A stretch of DNA of 55,981 nt from Chitinophaga pinensis (GCA_945878115.1 CAMDVD010000018.1:1-55981), one strand, 5' to 3'; shown: positions 25,810 to 35,074, counted from the stretch's first letter. Program-made: numbers and translations. Notes: generated by a model not told the origin, from the sequence alone.

Positions 25810-28320
25810 ATGGCGGAAGAAGTAAGCATAGAAAATAAAAATACAAACCACGTCAGTGAGATGTACCAAAATTGGTTTTTGGATTATGCAAGTTATGTTA
25901 TTTTAGAAAGAGCTGTACCGGCAGGTCCAGATGGATTAAAACCTGTTCAAAGACGGATTCTTCATGCATTAAAAGAAATGGATGACGGTCGGTTTAATAA
26001 AGTAGCGAATGTTATTGGTCAAACCATGCAATACCATCCTCATGGAGATGCAAGTATTGGTGAAGCCATTATACATATTGGTCAAAAAGATTTAATGCTC
26101 GATACACAAGGGAATTGGGGTGATGTACGTACGGGCGACAGCGCTGCTGCGCCTAGATATATTGAAACGCGACTATCTAAATTTGCGTTAGATGTAGCAT
26201 TCAATGCGAAGATTACTGAATGGCAATTGAGTTATGATGGTCGCAAGAATGAACCGATTTTTTTACCAATGAAATTTCCATTGTTGTTGGCGCAAGGAGC
26301 CGAAGGAATTGCAGTTGGATTATCGACAAAAATATTACCACATAATTTCTGTGAACTCATTGAAGCTTCTATTAAATATTTGAAGGGCAAAAAATTTGAA
26401 TTGTTTCCGGATTTTTTGACCGAAGGAATGGTGGATGTCACAAATTATAATGATGGAAAACGTGGCGGAAAAATAAGAGTAAGAGCACATATCGAAAAGG
26501 TCGATAATAAAACAGTGGTCATTCGAAATGTGCCTTTTGGTGTCACGGTTCCAACCTTAATTGAGAGTATCGTAAAAGCAAATGAAACAGGAAAAATAAA
26601 AATAAAAAAAGTTACAGATAACACAGCAAAGCATGTTGAAATAGAAGTGCAATTAGCAACCGGCGTTACACCCGATCAAACGATAGATGCATTGTACGTT
26701 TTTACGAATTGCGAAGTTTCTATTTCACCGAATATTTGTGTTATCATAGAAGACAAGCCAGTATTTATTACGGCAAGCGAATTACTCAAAAATTCAACAG
26801 ACAGTACCAAGCGAATTTTGCAATTAGAGCTTGAACTTCGTTTGCGTGAATTGGAAGATAACTGGCACTATTCATCATTAGAAAAAATCTTCATTGAAAA
26901 GAGAATCTATCGTGATATAGAAGAAGAAGAAACATGGGAAGGCGTATTAGCCGCTATTGATAAGGGTTTGAAGCCTTATAAAAAATTATTTAAGCGAGAA
27001 ATAACCCAAGAGGATATTATTCGATTGACGGAAATTAAAATTAAACGAATTTCAAAATTTGATGCCTTTAAAGCTGATGAGCATATCAGAGGTGTCGAAA
27101 AAAATATTGATGAAACGAAAAACTACTTAGCACATTTAACAGAATATGCTATTGCTTATTTTGAAGACTTATATAAGAAGTACAGTAAGGGAAGAGGAAG
27201 AAAAACGGAGATAAAAGTATTTGACAACATTCAAGTAGCAGATATCGCAATTGCAAATACAAAATTATATGCCAATTGGGTTGAAGGTTTCATCGGAACA
27301 GGTTTAAAAAAGGATGAATATTTATTTGATTGCGCTGATGTCGACAATATTATTGCCTTTACCAGAGATGGAAAAATGAAAGTGATTAAAGTCGCGGATA
27401 AAGTATTCATCGGAAAGGATATTATTCATGTGGAAGTATTTAAAAAAGTGGATGATAGAACCACCTACAATATGATATATGTGGATGGAAAAACAGGTAT
27501 TAGTTACGCGAAGCGATTCAATGTAACAGGTATTACGCGCGATAAAGAATACGATTTAACGAAAGGTGCGCCTAAAAGTAAGGTTCTATATTTTACATCG
27601 AATGCAAATGGGGAAAGTGAAATTGTAACTTTAACATTGAGTCAAGGATGTAAGGCAAAAATAAAGTCATTTACTTTTGATTTTGAAGATTTAGCCATCA
27701 AGGGAAGGAGTAGTATGGGAAACCAAGTTACAAAACATCCAGTGAAGCAAATCAAGCTTAAACTAAAGGGAGCATCTAGTTTAGGAGGTAAAAAGATTTG
27801 GTTTGATGATGTGATAGGGCGTTTGAACACGGACGAAAAGGGAATGTATTTGGGTAGCTTTGGAGAAACAGATCATATTATTACGATGTATAATGATGGT
27901 ACATATACGCTGAATACCATTGAATTGTCGAATCGATTTGATACAGATAAAATAGTTTCTATTGAAAAATTTAAACCCCAAGCCATTATTACTGCAGTTT
28001 ATTTTGATGCTGATAAAAAGCAATTTACAGCGAAGCGATTCAAAATTGAGACCTTGACGATGAATACAAAGTTTCAATTTATCAAAGAAGGCGAAGGCAA
28101 TTATTTGGAATGGGTAACAAGTTCTGCAAGCCCGGTGATTAAATTAAAAACAGGTAAAAAGAAATATTTGCCGAGCGAGCAAATTATCAATCTAGAAGAG
28201 ACCATAGACGTAATGGGGTGGAAGGCTATTGGCACCAAACTATGTGAAAGTGATTTGTTGGAAATTGGTTTACTCAACGAGGAAGATTCAGATGAAAGTA
28301 AACAAGGAGAATTGTTTTAG
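25810..28320 (+). CDS. parC: DNA topoisomerase IV subunit A
   Basis: An 836-residue type IIA topoisomerase A subunit. The cleavage tyrosine is Y117 in AAAPRYIETRLSKFA. The helix-turn-helix region contains YHPHGDASIGEAI, and the N-terminal VPAGPDGLKPVQRRILHAL is characteristic of Bacteroidota ParC rather than GyrA. The C-terminal third is the beta-pinwheel DNA-wrapping domain (IAFTRDGKMKVIKVADK and later blades). ParC decatenates sister chromosomes with ParE, whose gene is not adjacent here although the pair is often together. Confidence 0.9.
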   Translation: MAEEVSIENKNTNHVSEMYQNWFLDYASYVILERAVPAGPDGLKPVQRRILHALKEMDDGRFNKVANVIGQTMQYHPHGDASIGEAIIHIGQKDLMLDTQGNWGDVRTGDSAAAPRYIETRLSKFALDVAFNAKITEWQLSYDGRKNEPIFLPMKFPLLLAQGAEGIAVGLSTKILPHNFCELIEASIKYLKGKKFELFPDFLTEGMVDVTNYNDGKRGGKIRVRAHIEKVDNKTVVIRNVPFGVTVPTLIESIVKANETGKIKIKKVTDNTAKHVEIEVQLATGVTPDQTIDALYVFTNCEVSISPNICVIIEDKPVFITASELLKNSTDSTKRILQLELELRLRELEDNWHYSSLEKIFIEKRIYRDIEEEETWEGVLAAIDKGLKPYKKLFKREITQEDIIRLTEIKIKRISKFDAFKADEHIRGVEKNIDETKNYLAHLTEYAIAYFEDLYKKYSKGRGRKTEIKVFDNIQVADIAIANTKLYANWVEGFIGTGLKKDEYLFDCADVDNIIAFTRDGKMKVIKVADKVFIGKDIIHVEVFKKVDDRTTYNMIYVDGKTGISYAKRFNVTGITRDKEYDLTKGAPKSKVLYFTSNANGESEIVTLTLSQGCKAKIKSFTFDFEDLAIKGRSSMGNQVTKHPVKQIKLKLKGASSLGGKKIWFDDVIGRLNTDEKGMYLGSFGETDHIITMYNDGTYTLNTIELSNRFDTDKIVSIEKFKPQAIITAVYFDADKKQFTAKRFKIETLTMNTKFQFIKEGEGNYLEWVTSSASPVIKLKTGKKKYLPSEQIINLEETIDVMGWKAIGTKLCESDLLEIGLLNEEDSDESKQGELF

Positions 28321-28331
28321 GTAAATAAATG

Positions 28332-28339
28332 TAAGTTCG
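28332..28339 (+). promoter_or_regulatory. Putative -7 element of rsmA
   Basis: TAAGTTCG (TAnnTTCG type) lies in the 33-base parC-rsmA gap, 14 bases before ATG 28354, and may give rsmA its own promoter. Confidence 0.35.
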
Positions 28340-28353
28340 CCGAATATAAAGTA

Positions 28354-29112
28354 ATGCAATACACGCTTAAAAAACAATTAGGGCAACATTTTTTACATGA
28401 CGAATCTGTGTGCATGCACATAGTAGAATCGTTGAAGCCGAATATAAAAAATTTATTAGAAATTGGCCCAGGCGGTGGTGCACTAACAAAATATTTGATG
28501 CATTTGCCTGTAGCAAATTATCAATGTATTGAATTGGATAAAGAGAAAATTGATTATTTGGTGCAAATGTATCCAGCATTGCAACATAAAATAAGTCATG
28601 ATGATTTTTTGGATGCAGAGCTTCCATTTGAAGAGAATTTCACTATCATTGGCAACTTCCCGTACAATATTTCTACACAAATTATATTTAAAGTATTAGA
28701 TTGGAAAGAACATGTAGATGAAGTGGTTGGCATGTTTCAAAAGGAAGTTGCAGTGCGAATTGCATCTAAACATGGCAGTAAAAGCTATGGTATCATGAGT
28801 GTATTGGTACAATGCTATTATGATATCGACTATTTATTTGATGTAGCAGCAAGCAGCTTTACACCACCACCTAAAGTCACATCTGGTGTTATCCGATTAA
28901 CTCGAAATAAAAATCCATATTCTATTTCTGACGAAAAGAAATTTAAAACTTTTGTAAAAGCAGCTTTCAATCAACGTCGCAAAACCTTACGTAATGGATT
29001 GAAATCTATTTTACCTGCAGAAAAATTACAAGATGAAATATTCTCCAAACGCGCTGAACAATTGAGTGTAGCTGAGTTTGTAGAATTATTTGCGAAATTG
29101 TTTGAAGGCTAA
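28354..29112 (+). CDS. rsmA: 16S rRNA (adenine1518/1519-N6)-dimethyltransferase
   Basis: A 252-residue KsgA/RsmA enzyme that dimethylates two adjacent adenines in the 3' hairpin of 16S rRNA during 30S assembly. KKQLGQHFLHDESV at the N-terminus, the SAM motif LEIGPGGGALTKYL, ELDKEKIDYL and the catalytic IGNFPYNISTQI are present. The NFPY form of the usual NLPY is common in Bacteroidota. The C-terminal FNQRRKTLRNGLK helix is also diagnostic. It follows parC by 33 bases. Confidence 0.96.
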   Translation: MQYTLKKQLGQHFLHDESVCMHIVESLKPNIKNLLEIGPGGGALTKYLMHLPVANYQCIELDKEKIDYLVQMYPALQHKISHDDFLDAELPFEENFTIIGNFPYNISTQIIFKVLDWKEHVDEVVGMFQKEVAVRIASKHGSKSYGIMSVLVQCYYDIDYLFDVAASSFTPPPKVTSGVIRLTRNKNPYSISDEKKFKTFVKAAFNQRRKTLRNGLKSILPAEKLQDEIFSKRAEQLSVAEFVELFAKLFEG

Positions 29113-29155
29113 TATTTTTTGTAAGATTCAACTAGCACTTCGTCCTAAACTTATT

Positions 29156-29163
29156 TATATTTG
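29156..29163 (+). promoter_or_regulatory. -7 element of the hydroxyacid dehydrogenase gene
   Basis: TATATTTG is followed almost at once by tandem GTG codons (29165, 29168), which would make the transcript leaderless. A -33 element is not evident. Confidence 0.4.
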
Positions 29164-29167
29164 CGTG

Positions 29168-30085
29168 GTGAATCAAGTACTTATAGCTGCACGAATTTCC
29201 GAATTATGTAGACAACAATTGATAGATAGGAATTTAGTGTTGATTGATTACGATGTCCTTGATTTTGGAAAAATAAATAAGAGTGCTATTCAAGGTATAA
29301 TCACTTCCAATAAATTAGTCTTGAATCAAGTAGAAATCGAAAAATACCCAAACTTGCAATGGATAGGACGATTAGGTTCTGGTATGGAAATTATTGATAC
29401 CGTTTATTGTGATCAAAAGGGAATTCGTTATTTTAGTTCACCAAACGGTATTGCAAATTCTGTTGCGGAACATTGTGTGGGTATGTTGCTTTGTTTGCAA
29501 CATCATATTTCTATTTCCTTCGAACAAATAAAAAATCAACAGTGGATTCGGGAATTGAATAGAGGATTTGAGTTGGAAAATAAAACGATAGGTATTATTG
29601 GTTATGGGCATACCGGAATGGCATTTGCAAAAAAACTTAGCGTGTTCACTAAAAATATTATCGCTTACGATGCATATAAATCGGATTTTTCAACAAATGA
29701 GGTTCAAGAAGTTTCCTTGCAACAATTAAGGCAACAGGCAGATATCATTTCATTTCATGTGCCATTGAATGAGGAAACTAAGTACTATTATAATGCCAAT
29801 TTTATGCATATGATGCAAAAGAATCATATCGTAATGAATGCTTCAAGAGGAGCAGTAGTAGACACTTCTGTATTATTACAAGGCTTGGTGAATGGAAAAA
29901 TTGTTGGTGCGTGCTTGGATGTTTTAGAAGAGGAAAAAAATATCTATAGCATTTTGCAAGAAAATGAAAATATAATCGCAGAATTATTGAAATACAATGT
30001 GATCATTACGCCACATATTGCTGGTTATTCATTTAATGCCATAGATAAAATGTGTGCCGAATTAATGGGAAAATTATTTGATTAG
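29168..30085 (+). CDS. D-2-hydroxyacid dehydrogenase (phosphoglycerate dehydrogenase-like)
   Basis: About 305 residues. The Rossmann motif is GIIGYGHTGMAFAKKL. The catalytic set is Arg in MNASRGAVVD, Glu in CLDVLEEEKN and His in TPHIAGYS. NAD(H)-dependent oxidation or reduction of a 2-hydroxy/2-keto acid is established for the family; 3-phosphoglycerate (serine synthesis) is a likely but unproven substrate. I use GTG 29168, because the first ATG frame (29090) overlaps rsmA by 23 bases and lies upstream of the -7 element; GTG 29165 is equally possible. Confidence 0.85.
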   Translation: MNQVLIAARISELCRQQLIDRNLVLIDYDVLDFGKINKSAIQGIITSNKLVLNQVEIEKYPNLQWIGRLGSGMEIIDTVYCDQKGIRYFSSPNGIANSVAEHCVGMLLCLQHHISISFEQIKNQQWIRELNRGFELENKTIGIIGYGHTGMAFAKKLSVFTKNIIAYDAYKSDFSTNEVQEVSLQQLRQQADIISFHVPLNEETKYYYNANFMHMMQKNHIVMNASRGAVVDTSVLLQGLVNGKIVGACLDVLEEEKNIYSILQENENIIAELLKYNVIITPHIAGYSFNAIDKMCAELMGKLFD

Positions 30086-30290
30086 TGCTCCAAATTCAAT
30101 AAATTCCATGAATACGCATGTATAAGAGAAAAATTTGCTTCAATGGACCCAAATACCGAACAAGCTTTAAACAGTAATTGGACACGAAACGTACGATTAT
30201 TGAATGAGTATAAATAAACTTACTTAAAAAATTGTCTAGTTAAAATGAATTAAGTATCATTGTACTTCTAAAAAGAGTAAAAATAGCTAT

Positions 30291-30821
30291 ATGAGAAAAA
30301 TATTATTTTGCATGATTGCCATAGTTGCCTTTGTATCTTTAGGCAAAACTGCATCCGCTCAATATGAGAACGAGGATTTAATACGTATCTATCGATGGTT
30401 GAATACAGTAGATAATAACTATGTAACATTAGCTGATGGTGAAATACAAGAAGGTCAATTGCTACAATGGAAATACAAAGAAAAGACCTTATTGTTTTAT
30501 GCTTACAAAACACCTGGTCCTGATCGTGTAGCTGTATACCGTTGGACTAATCCAGTAACGAAAGATCAAAGCAGCATTGCTGAAGATGAAGTATCGGATA
30601 GCGATATGATGCAAAAAGGATATACACTAAAATCTTTGCAATTCTACGTTCCTATTCGTAGAGCAACAAATCACATTGCAATTTATCGTTGGTACAAATC
30701 AAGATCAAAAGATTGGGTAACTATTCCTGAATTTGGCGATACAGATAAATTCTGGGATAAAGGTTATAAAATGAAAACCTTCCAATTCTACGGCATCATG
30801 CGTAATGAATACGAAAAATAA
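30291..30821 (+). CDS. Secreted three-repeat protein, DUF5648-like
   Basis: A 176-residue protein with a signal peptide ending ASAQ. The mature part is three tandem ~48-residue units, each opening with a hydrophobic IxIYRW (IRIYRW, VAVYRW, IAIYRW) and closing with a K-x-L-x-FY strand (KTLLFYAY, KSLQFYVP, KTFQFYGI). This order of aromatic strands is like the DUF5648 repeats found in secreted hydrolases, but here nothing else is attached. The function is unknown. Three units could close a small three-fold beta-trefoil-like fold (inference). Its own terminator follows. Confidence 0.75.
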   Translation: MRKILFCMIAIVAFVSLGKTASAQYENEDLIRIYRWLNTVDNNYVTLADGEIQEGQLLQWKYKEKTLLFYAYKTPGPDRVAVYRWTNPVTKDQSSIAEDEVSDSDMMQKGYTLKSLQFYVPIRRATNHIAIYRWYKSRSKDWVTIPEFGDTDKFWDKGYKMKTFQFYGIMRNEYEK

Positions 30822-30843
30822 TTTTTAATTATCTAATATATTG

Positions 30844-30871
30844 AATCTCGCTTTTTAGCGAGATTTTTTTT
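30844..30871 (+). terminator. Terminator of the three-repeat protein gene
   Basis: AATCTCGCT/AGCGAGATT stem (30844-30852 and 30857-30865) with a TTTT loop and a following T run. Confidence 0.92.
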
Positions 30872-30922
30872 GTTTGGTATTATTTATTCTAATGCTTACT
30901 GGGCAAAACACTTGGAACATCT

Positions 30923-30930
30923 TATATTTG
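30923..30930 (+). promoter_or_regulatory. Putative secA promoter and hairpin leader
   Basis: TATATTTG fits the -7 consensus and gives a leader of roughly 90 bases. The leader contains a small hairpin, GAAGCA/TGCTTC with an AAAT loop (30995-31010), 16 bases before the secA ATG. Confidence 0.45.
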
Positions 30931-31026
30931 CCCAATTGTGTGTCACCTTGTCATAAAACATAAGCGTAGCACAGATTTTGAATAAAAAAGCAACGAAGCA
31001 AAATTGCTTCAATAAAAAAGAGAACT

Positions 31027-34000
31027 ATGTTAAACTTTATAAATAAATTATTTGGCGGAAGTAAATCTGAAAAGGACGTAAAAAAAATGTCGCCAGTTAT
31101 TCAGCAAATCAATGAGCATTTTGCATCCTATGCCTCGTTAAGTAATGATGAATTAAGGGCTAATTCTGCACGATTCAAAGCACGTATAAAAGACCATACA
31201 GCTGATATTACGTCTCTAATACAATCCAAAAAAGAAGAAGCTGAAAACATACAAGATATTCATGCGAAGAGTGATTTGTATAAAGAAATAGATCAGCTTA
31301 TTAAAGATAAAGACAAGCAATTGGAAGTGGTTCTTTTGGAAATATTACCGGAAGCTTTTGCTACTGTAAAAGAAGCATCTCGTCGGATGAAGGACAATAC
31401 TGAATTGAGAAGTAGAGCTTCAGAGTTAGACAGAAACTTGGCAGTACATAAAAATTATATTACCATAGATGGAGAAGATGCTATTTATAGCACAACATGG
31501 TCTGCTGGCGGTTCACCAGTTACATGGAATATGTTGCATTATGATGTGCAATTGATAGGTGGTTATAATTTGCATGAAGGGAAAATTTCGGAAATGGGTA
31601 CAGGTGAGGGTAAAACCCTTGTATCTACATTGCCTGCCTATTTAAATGGATTGGCTGGTGAAGGTGTACATGTTGTTACGGTGAATGATTATTTGGCTCG
31701 TCGGGATAGTGAATGGAATGGGACTTTGTTTGAATGGTTGGGATTGACAGTGGATTGTATAGACAAGCACCAGCCCAATTCGGAGCAAAGAAGAAATGCT
31801 TATTTAGCCGATATTACCTATGGAACCAATAATGAATTTGGTTTTGACTACTTACGCGATAATATGGTGCATTCGCCAGATGAAATGGTGCAACGAAAAT
31901 TGCACTTCGCTATGGTGGATGAAGTAGATAGTGTATTGATTGATGATGCACGTACGCCACTTATTATTTCAGGTCCAGTGCCAAAAGGGGATGATCAGGA
32001 ATTTCATACTTTAAAACCAAGTATTGAAAAATTAGTGGAAGCACAAAGAAAAGTTGTGAATACTTGTTTGTTAGAAGCAAAAAAATTAATTGCGCAAGGA
32101 AATGACGATAAAGAAGGTGGTGGAATGGCATTGCTTAGAGCACATAGAGGTTTACCCAAAAACTCATCTACGATTAAATATTTAAGTGAAGTTGGCATAA
32201 AACAAATATTACAAAAAACAGAGAATTATTATATTGCTGATCAGCAAAAGAATATGCCTAAAGTAGATGTTGAACTCTACTTTACCATTGATGAAAAACA
32301 AAATCAAGTAGATTTAACAGATAAAGGAATTCAACTTTTAACTGGTTCGGCAGAAGATAGCAATTTCTTTGTGATGCCAGATATCGCTACTGGATTAGCC
32401 GCCATAGAACGTGCCGATGCAATTGCCGAAGAAAAATTGAAAATGAAAGATGCCTTCTTACAAGAATATTCTATCAAGGCAGATCGAATTCATACCATTC
32501 AACAATTATTAAAAGCCTATACCCTATTTGATAAAGATCAGGAGTATGTGGTGATGGATGGTAAGGTAAAAATAGTAGATGAACAAACAGGTCGTATATT
32601 AGATGGCAGAAGGTATAGTGATGGCTTGCACCAAGCTTTAGAAGCAAAAGAAAATGTGGATGTTGAAGCAGCAACACAAACTTTCGCCACAGTTACTCTG
32701 CAAAATTATTTCCGTATGTACCATAAACTAGCAGGAATGACTGGTACTGCAGAAACTGAAGCAGGTGAGTTTTGGCAAATTTATAAATTGGAAGTAACCT
32801 CCATCCCTACGAATAGACCAGTTGTAAGAAATGATGAACAAGATTTGGTGTATAAAACAAAACGTGAAAAATATAGAGCTGTAATCGAGGAGATAAAAAA
32901 ATTAAGCGCTGAAGGACGATCAGTTCTTGTGGGTACAACCTCTGTTGAAGTGTCGGAATTATTAAGTAAAATGTTGACTTTTGATAAAGTACCGCATAAT
33001 GTATTGAATGCAAAACAACATGCCAAGGAGGCCCAAGTAATTAGTGAAGCTGGACATACAGGTGCTATCACCATCGCTACAAATATGGCGGGAAGGGGTA
33101 CCGATATTAAACTTGGAGATGATGTAAAAAAGGCAGGAGGCTTGGCCATCATTGGTACAGAACGACATGAAAGTAGACGTGTAGATCGTCAATTGAGAGG
33201 TCGTGCAGGTAGACAAGGAGATCCAGGTAGTTCTCAGTTTTTTGTTTCTTTAGAAGATGATTTAATGCGTTTATTTGGTAGTGATAAATTAAGTGGTTGG
33301 ATGGATAAATTAGGTCATAAAGATGGTGATGTAATTCAACACAGTATGATTAGCAAATCCATTGAAAGGGCGCAAAAGAAAGTGGAAGAAAATAATTTTG
33401 GTATTCGTAAAAGATTATTAGAATATGATGATGTGATGAATGCACAACGTGAAGTAATTTATACTCGTCGCCGTAATGCTTTATTTGGTGAGCGACTTGC
33501 TTTGGATTTAGATAATGCGTTCTATGATAGTTGCCGATTAGTTGCTTCTGAATTTGATGGCAACAGAAATTATGAGCAATTTAAAATTGAAGTTCTTCGT
33601 GATTTTGCTTTTGAAACAACAATACAAGAAGGCGAATTTTTGAAAATGGATGCGAATTCCATCACCGAATCCCTATATCAACAGTTGATAGAAATGTATG
33701 CTAGAAAGAAAGATTTTATTTGTGAACAGACAGCACCGGTATTAAAAAATATTGTGTTTCAAAATGGGATTCGAATTGAAAATATTGCGGTGCCATTTAC
33801 GGATGGGATTCGTACTTTGCAAATAGTAACTAACTTAAAAAAGAGCATCGAAACGGAAGGACGTGAATTGATAGATGCGCAAGAAAGACAAATAACACTT
33901 GGGCTTATCGACGAGGCTTGGAAGAATCATTTACGTCAAATGGATGAACTCAAGCAAAGCGTGCAATTGGCTAGTTATGAGCAAAAAGATCCTTTATTGA

Positions 34001-34332
34001 TTTATAAGTTTGAAGCATTTAATTTGTTTAAAGCCATGTTAAGTGAAACCAATAAGCTTATTGTTTCTTTCTTGCTTCGAAGTGGAATCCCGATGCATCA
34101 GGAACAAGATATTCATCAAGCGGAAGTAGAAAAAACGGACATGAGCAAATTGCGTGCAAACCGTGAAGAAATAGATGAAGCAGGCCAAGCATACGGTGCA
34201 GATGAAACAGATTATTATAATCCTTCTGCCGTAAAAGCAGAACCCATAAAAAGATTGGAACCCAAAATAGGACGAAATGATTTATGCCCTTGTGGTAGTG
34301 GCAAAAAATTCAAACAATGCCACGGAAAGTAA
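31027..34332 (+). CDS. secA: Preprotein translocase ATPase SecA
   Basis: An 1101-residue SecA, longer than the ~900 of E. coli, as is usual in Bacteroidota because of insertions (Lys-rich 50-120 and the stretch around 330-400). It drives export of unfolded precursors through SecYEG. Walker A MGTGEGKTLVS has K196; other motifs are the DEVDS Walker B type, MAGMTGTAETEAGEF, and helicase-2 signatures IATNMAGRGTDIKLG and QLRGRAGRQGDPG. It ends with the zinc-binding SEC-C motif NDLCPCGSGKKFKQCHGK. It supplies the inner-membrane step for all T9SS cargo here. Confidence 0.98.
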   Translation: MLNFINKLFGGSKSEKDVKKMSPVIQQINEHFASYASLSNDELRANSARFKARIKDHTADITSLIQSKKEEAENIQDIHAKSDLYKEIDQLIKDKDKQLEVVLLEILPEAFATVKEASRRMKDNTELRSRASELDRNLAVHKNYITIDGEDAIYSTTWSAGGSPVTWNMLHYDVQLIGGYNLHEGKISEMGTGEGKTLVSTLPAYLNGLAGEGVHVVTVNDYLARRDSEWNGTLFEWLGLTVDCIDKHQPNSEQRRNAYLADITYGTNNEFGFDYLRDNMVHSPDEMVQRKLHFAMVDEVDSVLIDDARTPLIISGPVPKGDDQEFHTLKPSIEKLVEAQRKVVNTCLLEAKKLIAQGNDDKEGGGMALLRAHRGLPKNSSTIKYLSEVGIKQILQKTENYYIADQQKNMPKVDVELYFTIDEKQNQVDLTDKGIQLLTGSAEDSNFFVMPDIATGLAAIERADAIAEEKLKMKDAFLQEYSIKADRIHTIQQLLKAYTLFDKDQEYVVMDGKVKIVDEQTGRILDGRRYSDGLHQALEAKENVDVEAATQTFATVTLQNYFRMYHKLAGMTGTAETEAGEFWQIYKLEVTSIPTNRPVVRNDEQDLVYKTKREKYRAVIEEIKKLSAEGRSVLVGTTSVEVSELLSKMLTFDKVPHNVLNAKQHAKEAQVISEAGHTGAITIATNMAGRGTDIKLGDDVKKAGGLAIIGTERHESRRVDRQLRGRAGRQGDPGSSQFFVSLEDDLMRLFGSDKLSGWMDKLGHKDGDVIQHSMISKSIERAQKKVEENNFGIRKRLLEYDDVMNAQREVIYTRRRNALFGERLALDLDNAFYDSCRLVASEFDGNRNYEQFKIEVLRDFAFETTIQEGEFLKMDANSITESLYQQLIEMYARKKDFICEQTAPVLKNIVFQNGIRIENIAVPFTDGIRTLQIVTNLKKSIETEGRELIDAQERQITLGLIDEAWKNHLRQMDELKQSVQLASYEQKDPLLIYKFEAFNLFKAMLSETNKLIVSFLLRSGIPMHQEQDIHQAEVEKTDMSKLRANREEIDEAGQAYGADETDYYNPSAVKAEPIKRLEPKIGRNDLCPCGSGKKFKQCHGK

Positions 34333-34376
34333 CTGCTACAAAGCAATGAAATAGCATTCAGATAGTAAACGTATCG

Positions 34377-34401
34377 AAAGCCCTTTAAATAGGGCTTTTT
34401 T
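34377..34401 (+). terminator. secA terminator
   Basis: AAAGCCCT/AGGGCTTT stem with the loop TTAAAT, then further T residues, 45 bases past the secA stop. Confidence 0.9.
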
Positions 34402-34433
34402 AATGGGTTTGGTATAAAAAATAATAAAAATAA

Positions 34434-34464
34434 TTGCATAACGGTAGTAATACTACTACCTTTG
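34434..34464 (+). promoter_or_regulatory. hicAB promoter with overlapping palindromic operator
   Basis: TTG (34434-34436), a 20-base spacer and TACCTTTG (34457-34464) form a well-spaced promoter. The palindrome GGTAGTA-atac-TACTACC (34443-34460) fills the spacer and overlaps the -7 element, the expected position for an autoregulatory HicB operator. Confidence 0.6.
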
Positions 34465-34487
34465 GTTTGAAGCTAAAATTACTCTTA

Positions 34488-34660
34488 TTGAAATCTAGTG
34501 AATTACATAAATTGATTAGACAAAATGGATGGGTACATATTCGCACGAGAGGCAGCCATTATATATATGAAAAGGGTAAACAAATTTACCCTTTTCCATT
34601 TCACGGTGTAAAGGAAATGGTATAGAAACAAAAATTAAAAAAGAGATGGGGTTAAAATAG
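34488..34660 (+). pseudogene. hicA: HicA family toxin gene, frameshifted
   Basis: The N-terminal part from TTG 34488 reads MKSSELHKLIRQNGWVHIRT, then the RGSHYIYEKGKQ segment carrying the family's catalytic histidine, and HGVKEM. After HGVKEM the frame gains one residue and stops at 34625. In the next frame the normal HicA ending continues as GIETKIKKEMGLK to a stop at 34658-34660. A one-base deletion (atggg to atgg) or a seven-base deletion would explain this. HicA is an mRNA interferase; losing the last helix probably inactivates it. The ATG at 34434 is unlikely because it coincides with the promoter. A sequencing error cannot be excluded. Confidence 0.75.
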
Positions 34661-34684
34661 CCATATTTTATAAAGTACAAACCT

Positions 34685-35074
34685 ATGAAACAAGTAAAAA
34701 TTATCATTGAACGCAGTAAGGATTTTTACACTGCTTATGCTGAAAATGTAAAAGGAATATCTGGTGGTGGTGAAACAGTTTTGGAAGCCAAAGAATCTGT
34801 TTTGGCTTGTATTGAGATCTTGAAGGAATTAGATAATATTCCTAAAATATTGCAAGGGGAATATGAGTTGATTTACAAGTTTGATACCCAGAGCTTATTA
34901 AACTATTATAAAGGGATATTTACAAATTCTGCATTGGGGCGTATAACCGGAATCAACCAAAAATTAATTCAGCACTATGCAAGTGGACTCAAAAGACCAC
35001 GCCCTACACAAGCCTATAAAATACAAAAGGCTTTGCATGATTTAGGACATGAATTGATATCGGTTGAACTTTAG
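34685..35074 (+). CDS. hicB: HicB family antitoxin with HTH domain
   Basis: A 129-residue protein, intact. The N-terminal half is the HicB fold (KIIIERSKDFYTAYAENVKG, GGGETVLEAKESVLACI). The C-terminal half is a helix-turn-helix (GRITGINQKLIQHYASG, then RPRPTQAYKIQKALHDLG). HicB neutralises HicA and represses the operon. It follows the damaged hicA by 24 bases and is the only complete member of the pair. The palindrome at 34443-34460 is a likely binding site. Confidence 0.9.
   Translation: MKQVKIIIERSKDFYTAYAENVKGISGGGETVLEAKESVLACIEILKELDNIPKILQGEYELIYKFDTQSLLNYYKGIFTNSALGRITGINQKLIQHYASGLKRPRPTQAYKIQKALHDLGHELISVEL

Noticed and set aside
26040-26070. Ala in the ParC HPHGDAS position as a quinolone-resistance change
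   Set aside because: Alanine appears to be the usual residue here in Bacteroidota ParC, so no resistance can be inferred.
30143-30217. 24-codon frame MDPNTEQALNSNWTRN... in the gap before the three-repeat protein
   Set aside because: It is too short to judge, with no clear promoter or family; it may be a gene remnant but cannot be supported as a gene.
32781-33152. 123-codon minus-strand frame
   Set aside because: It lies wholly antisense inside secA motor motifs, whose conservation explains the open frame.
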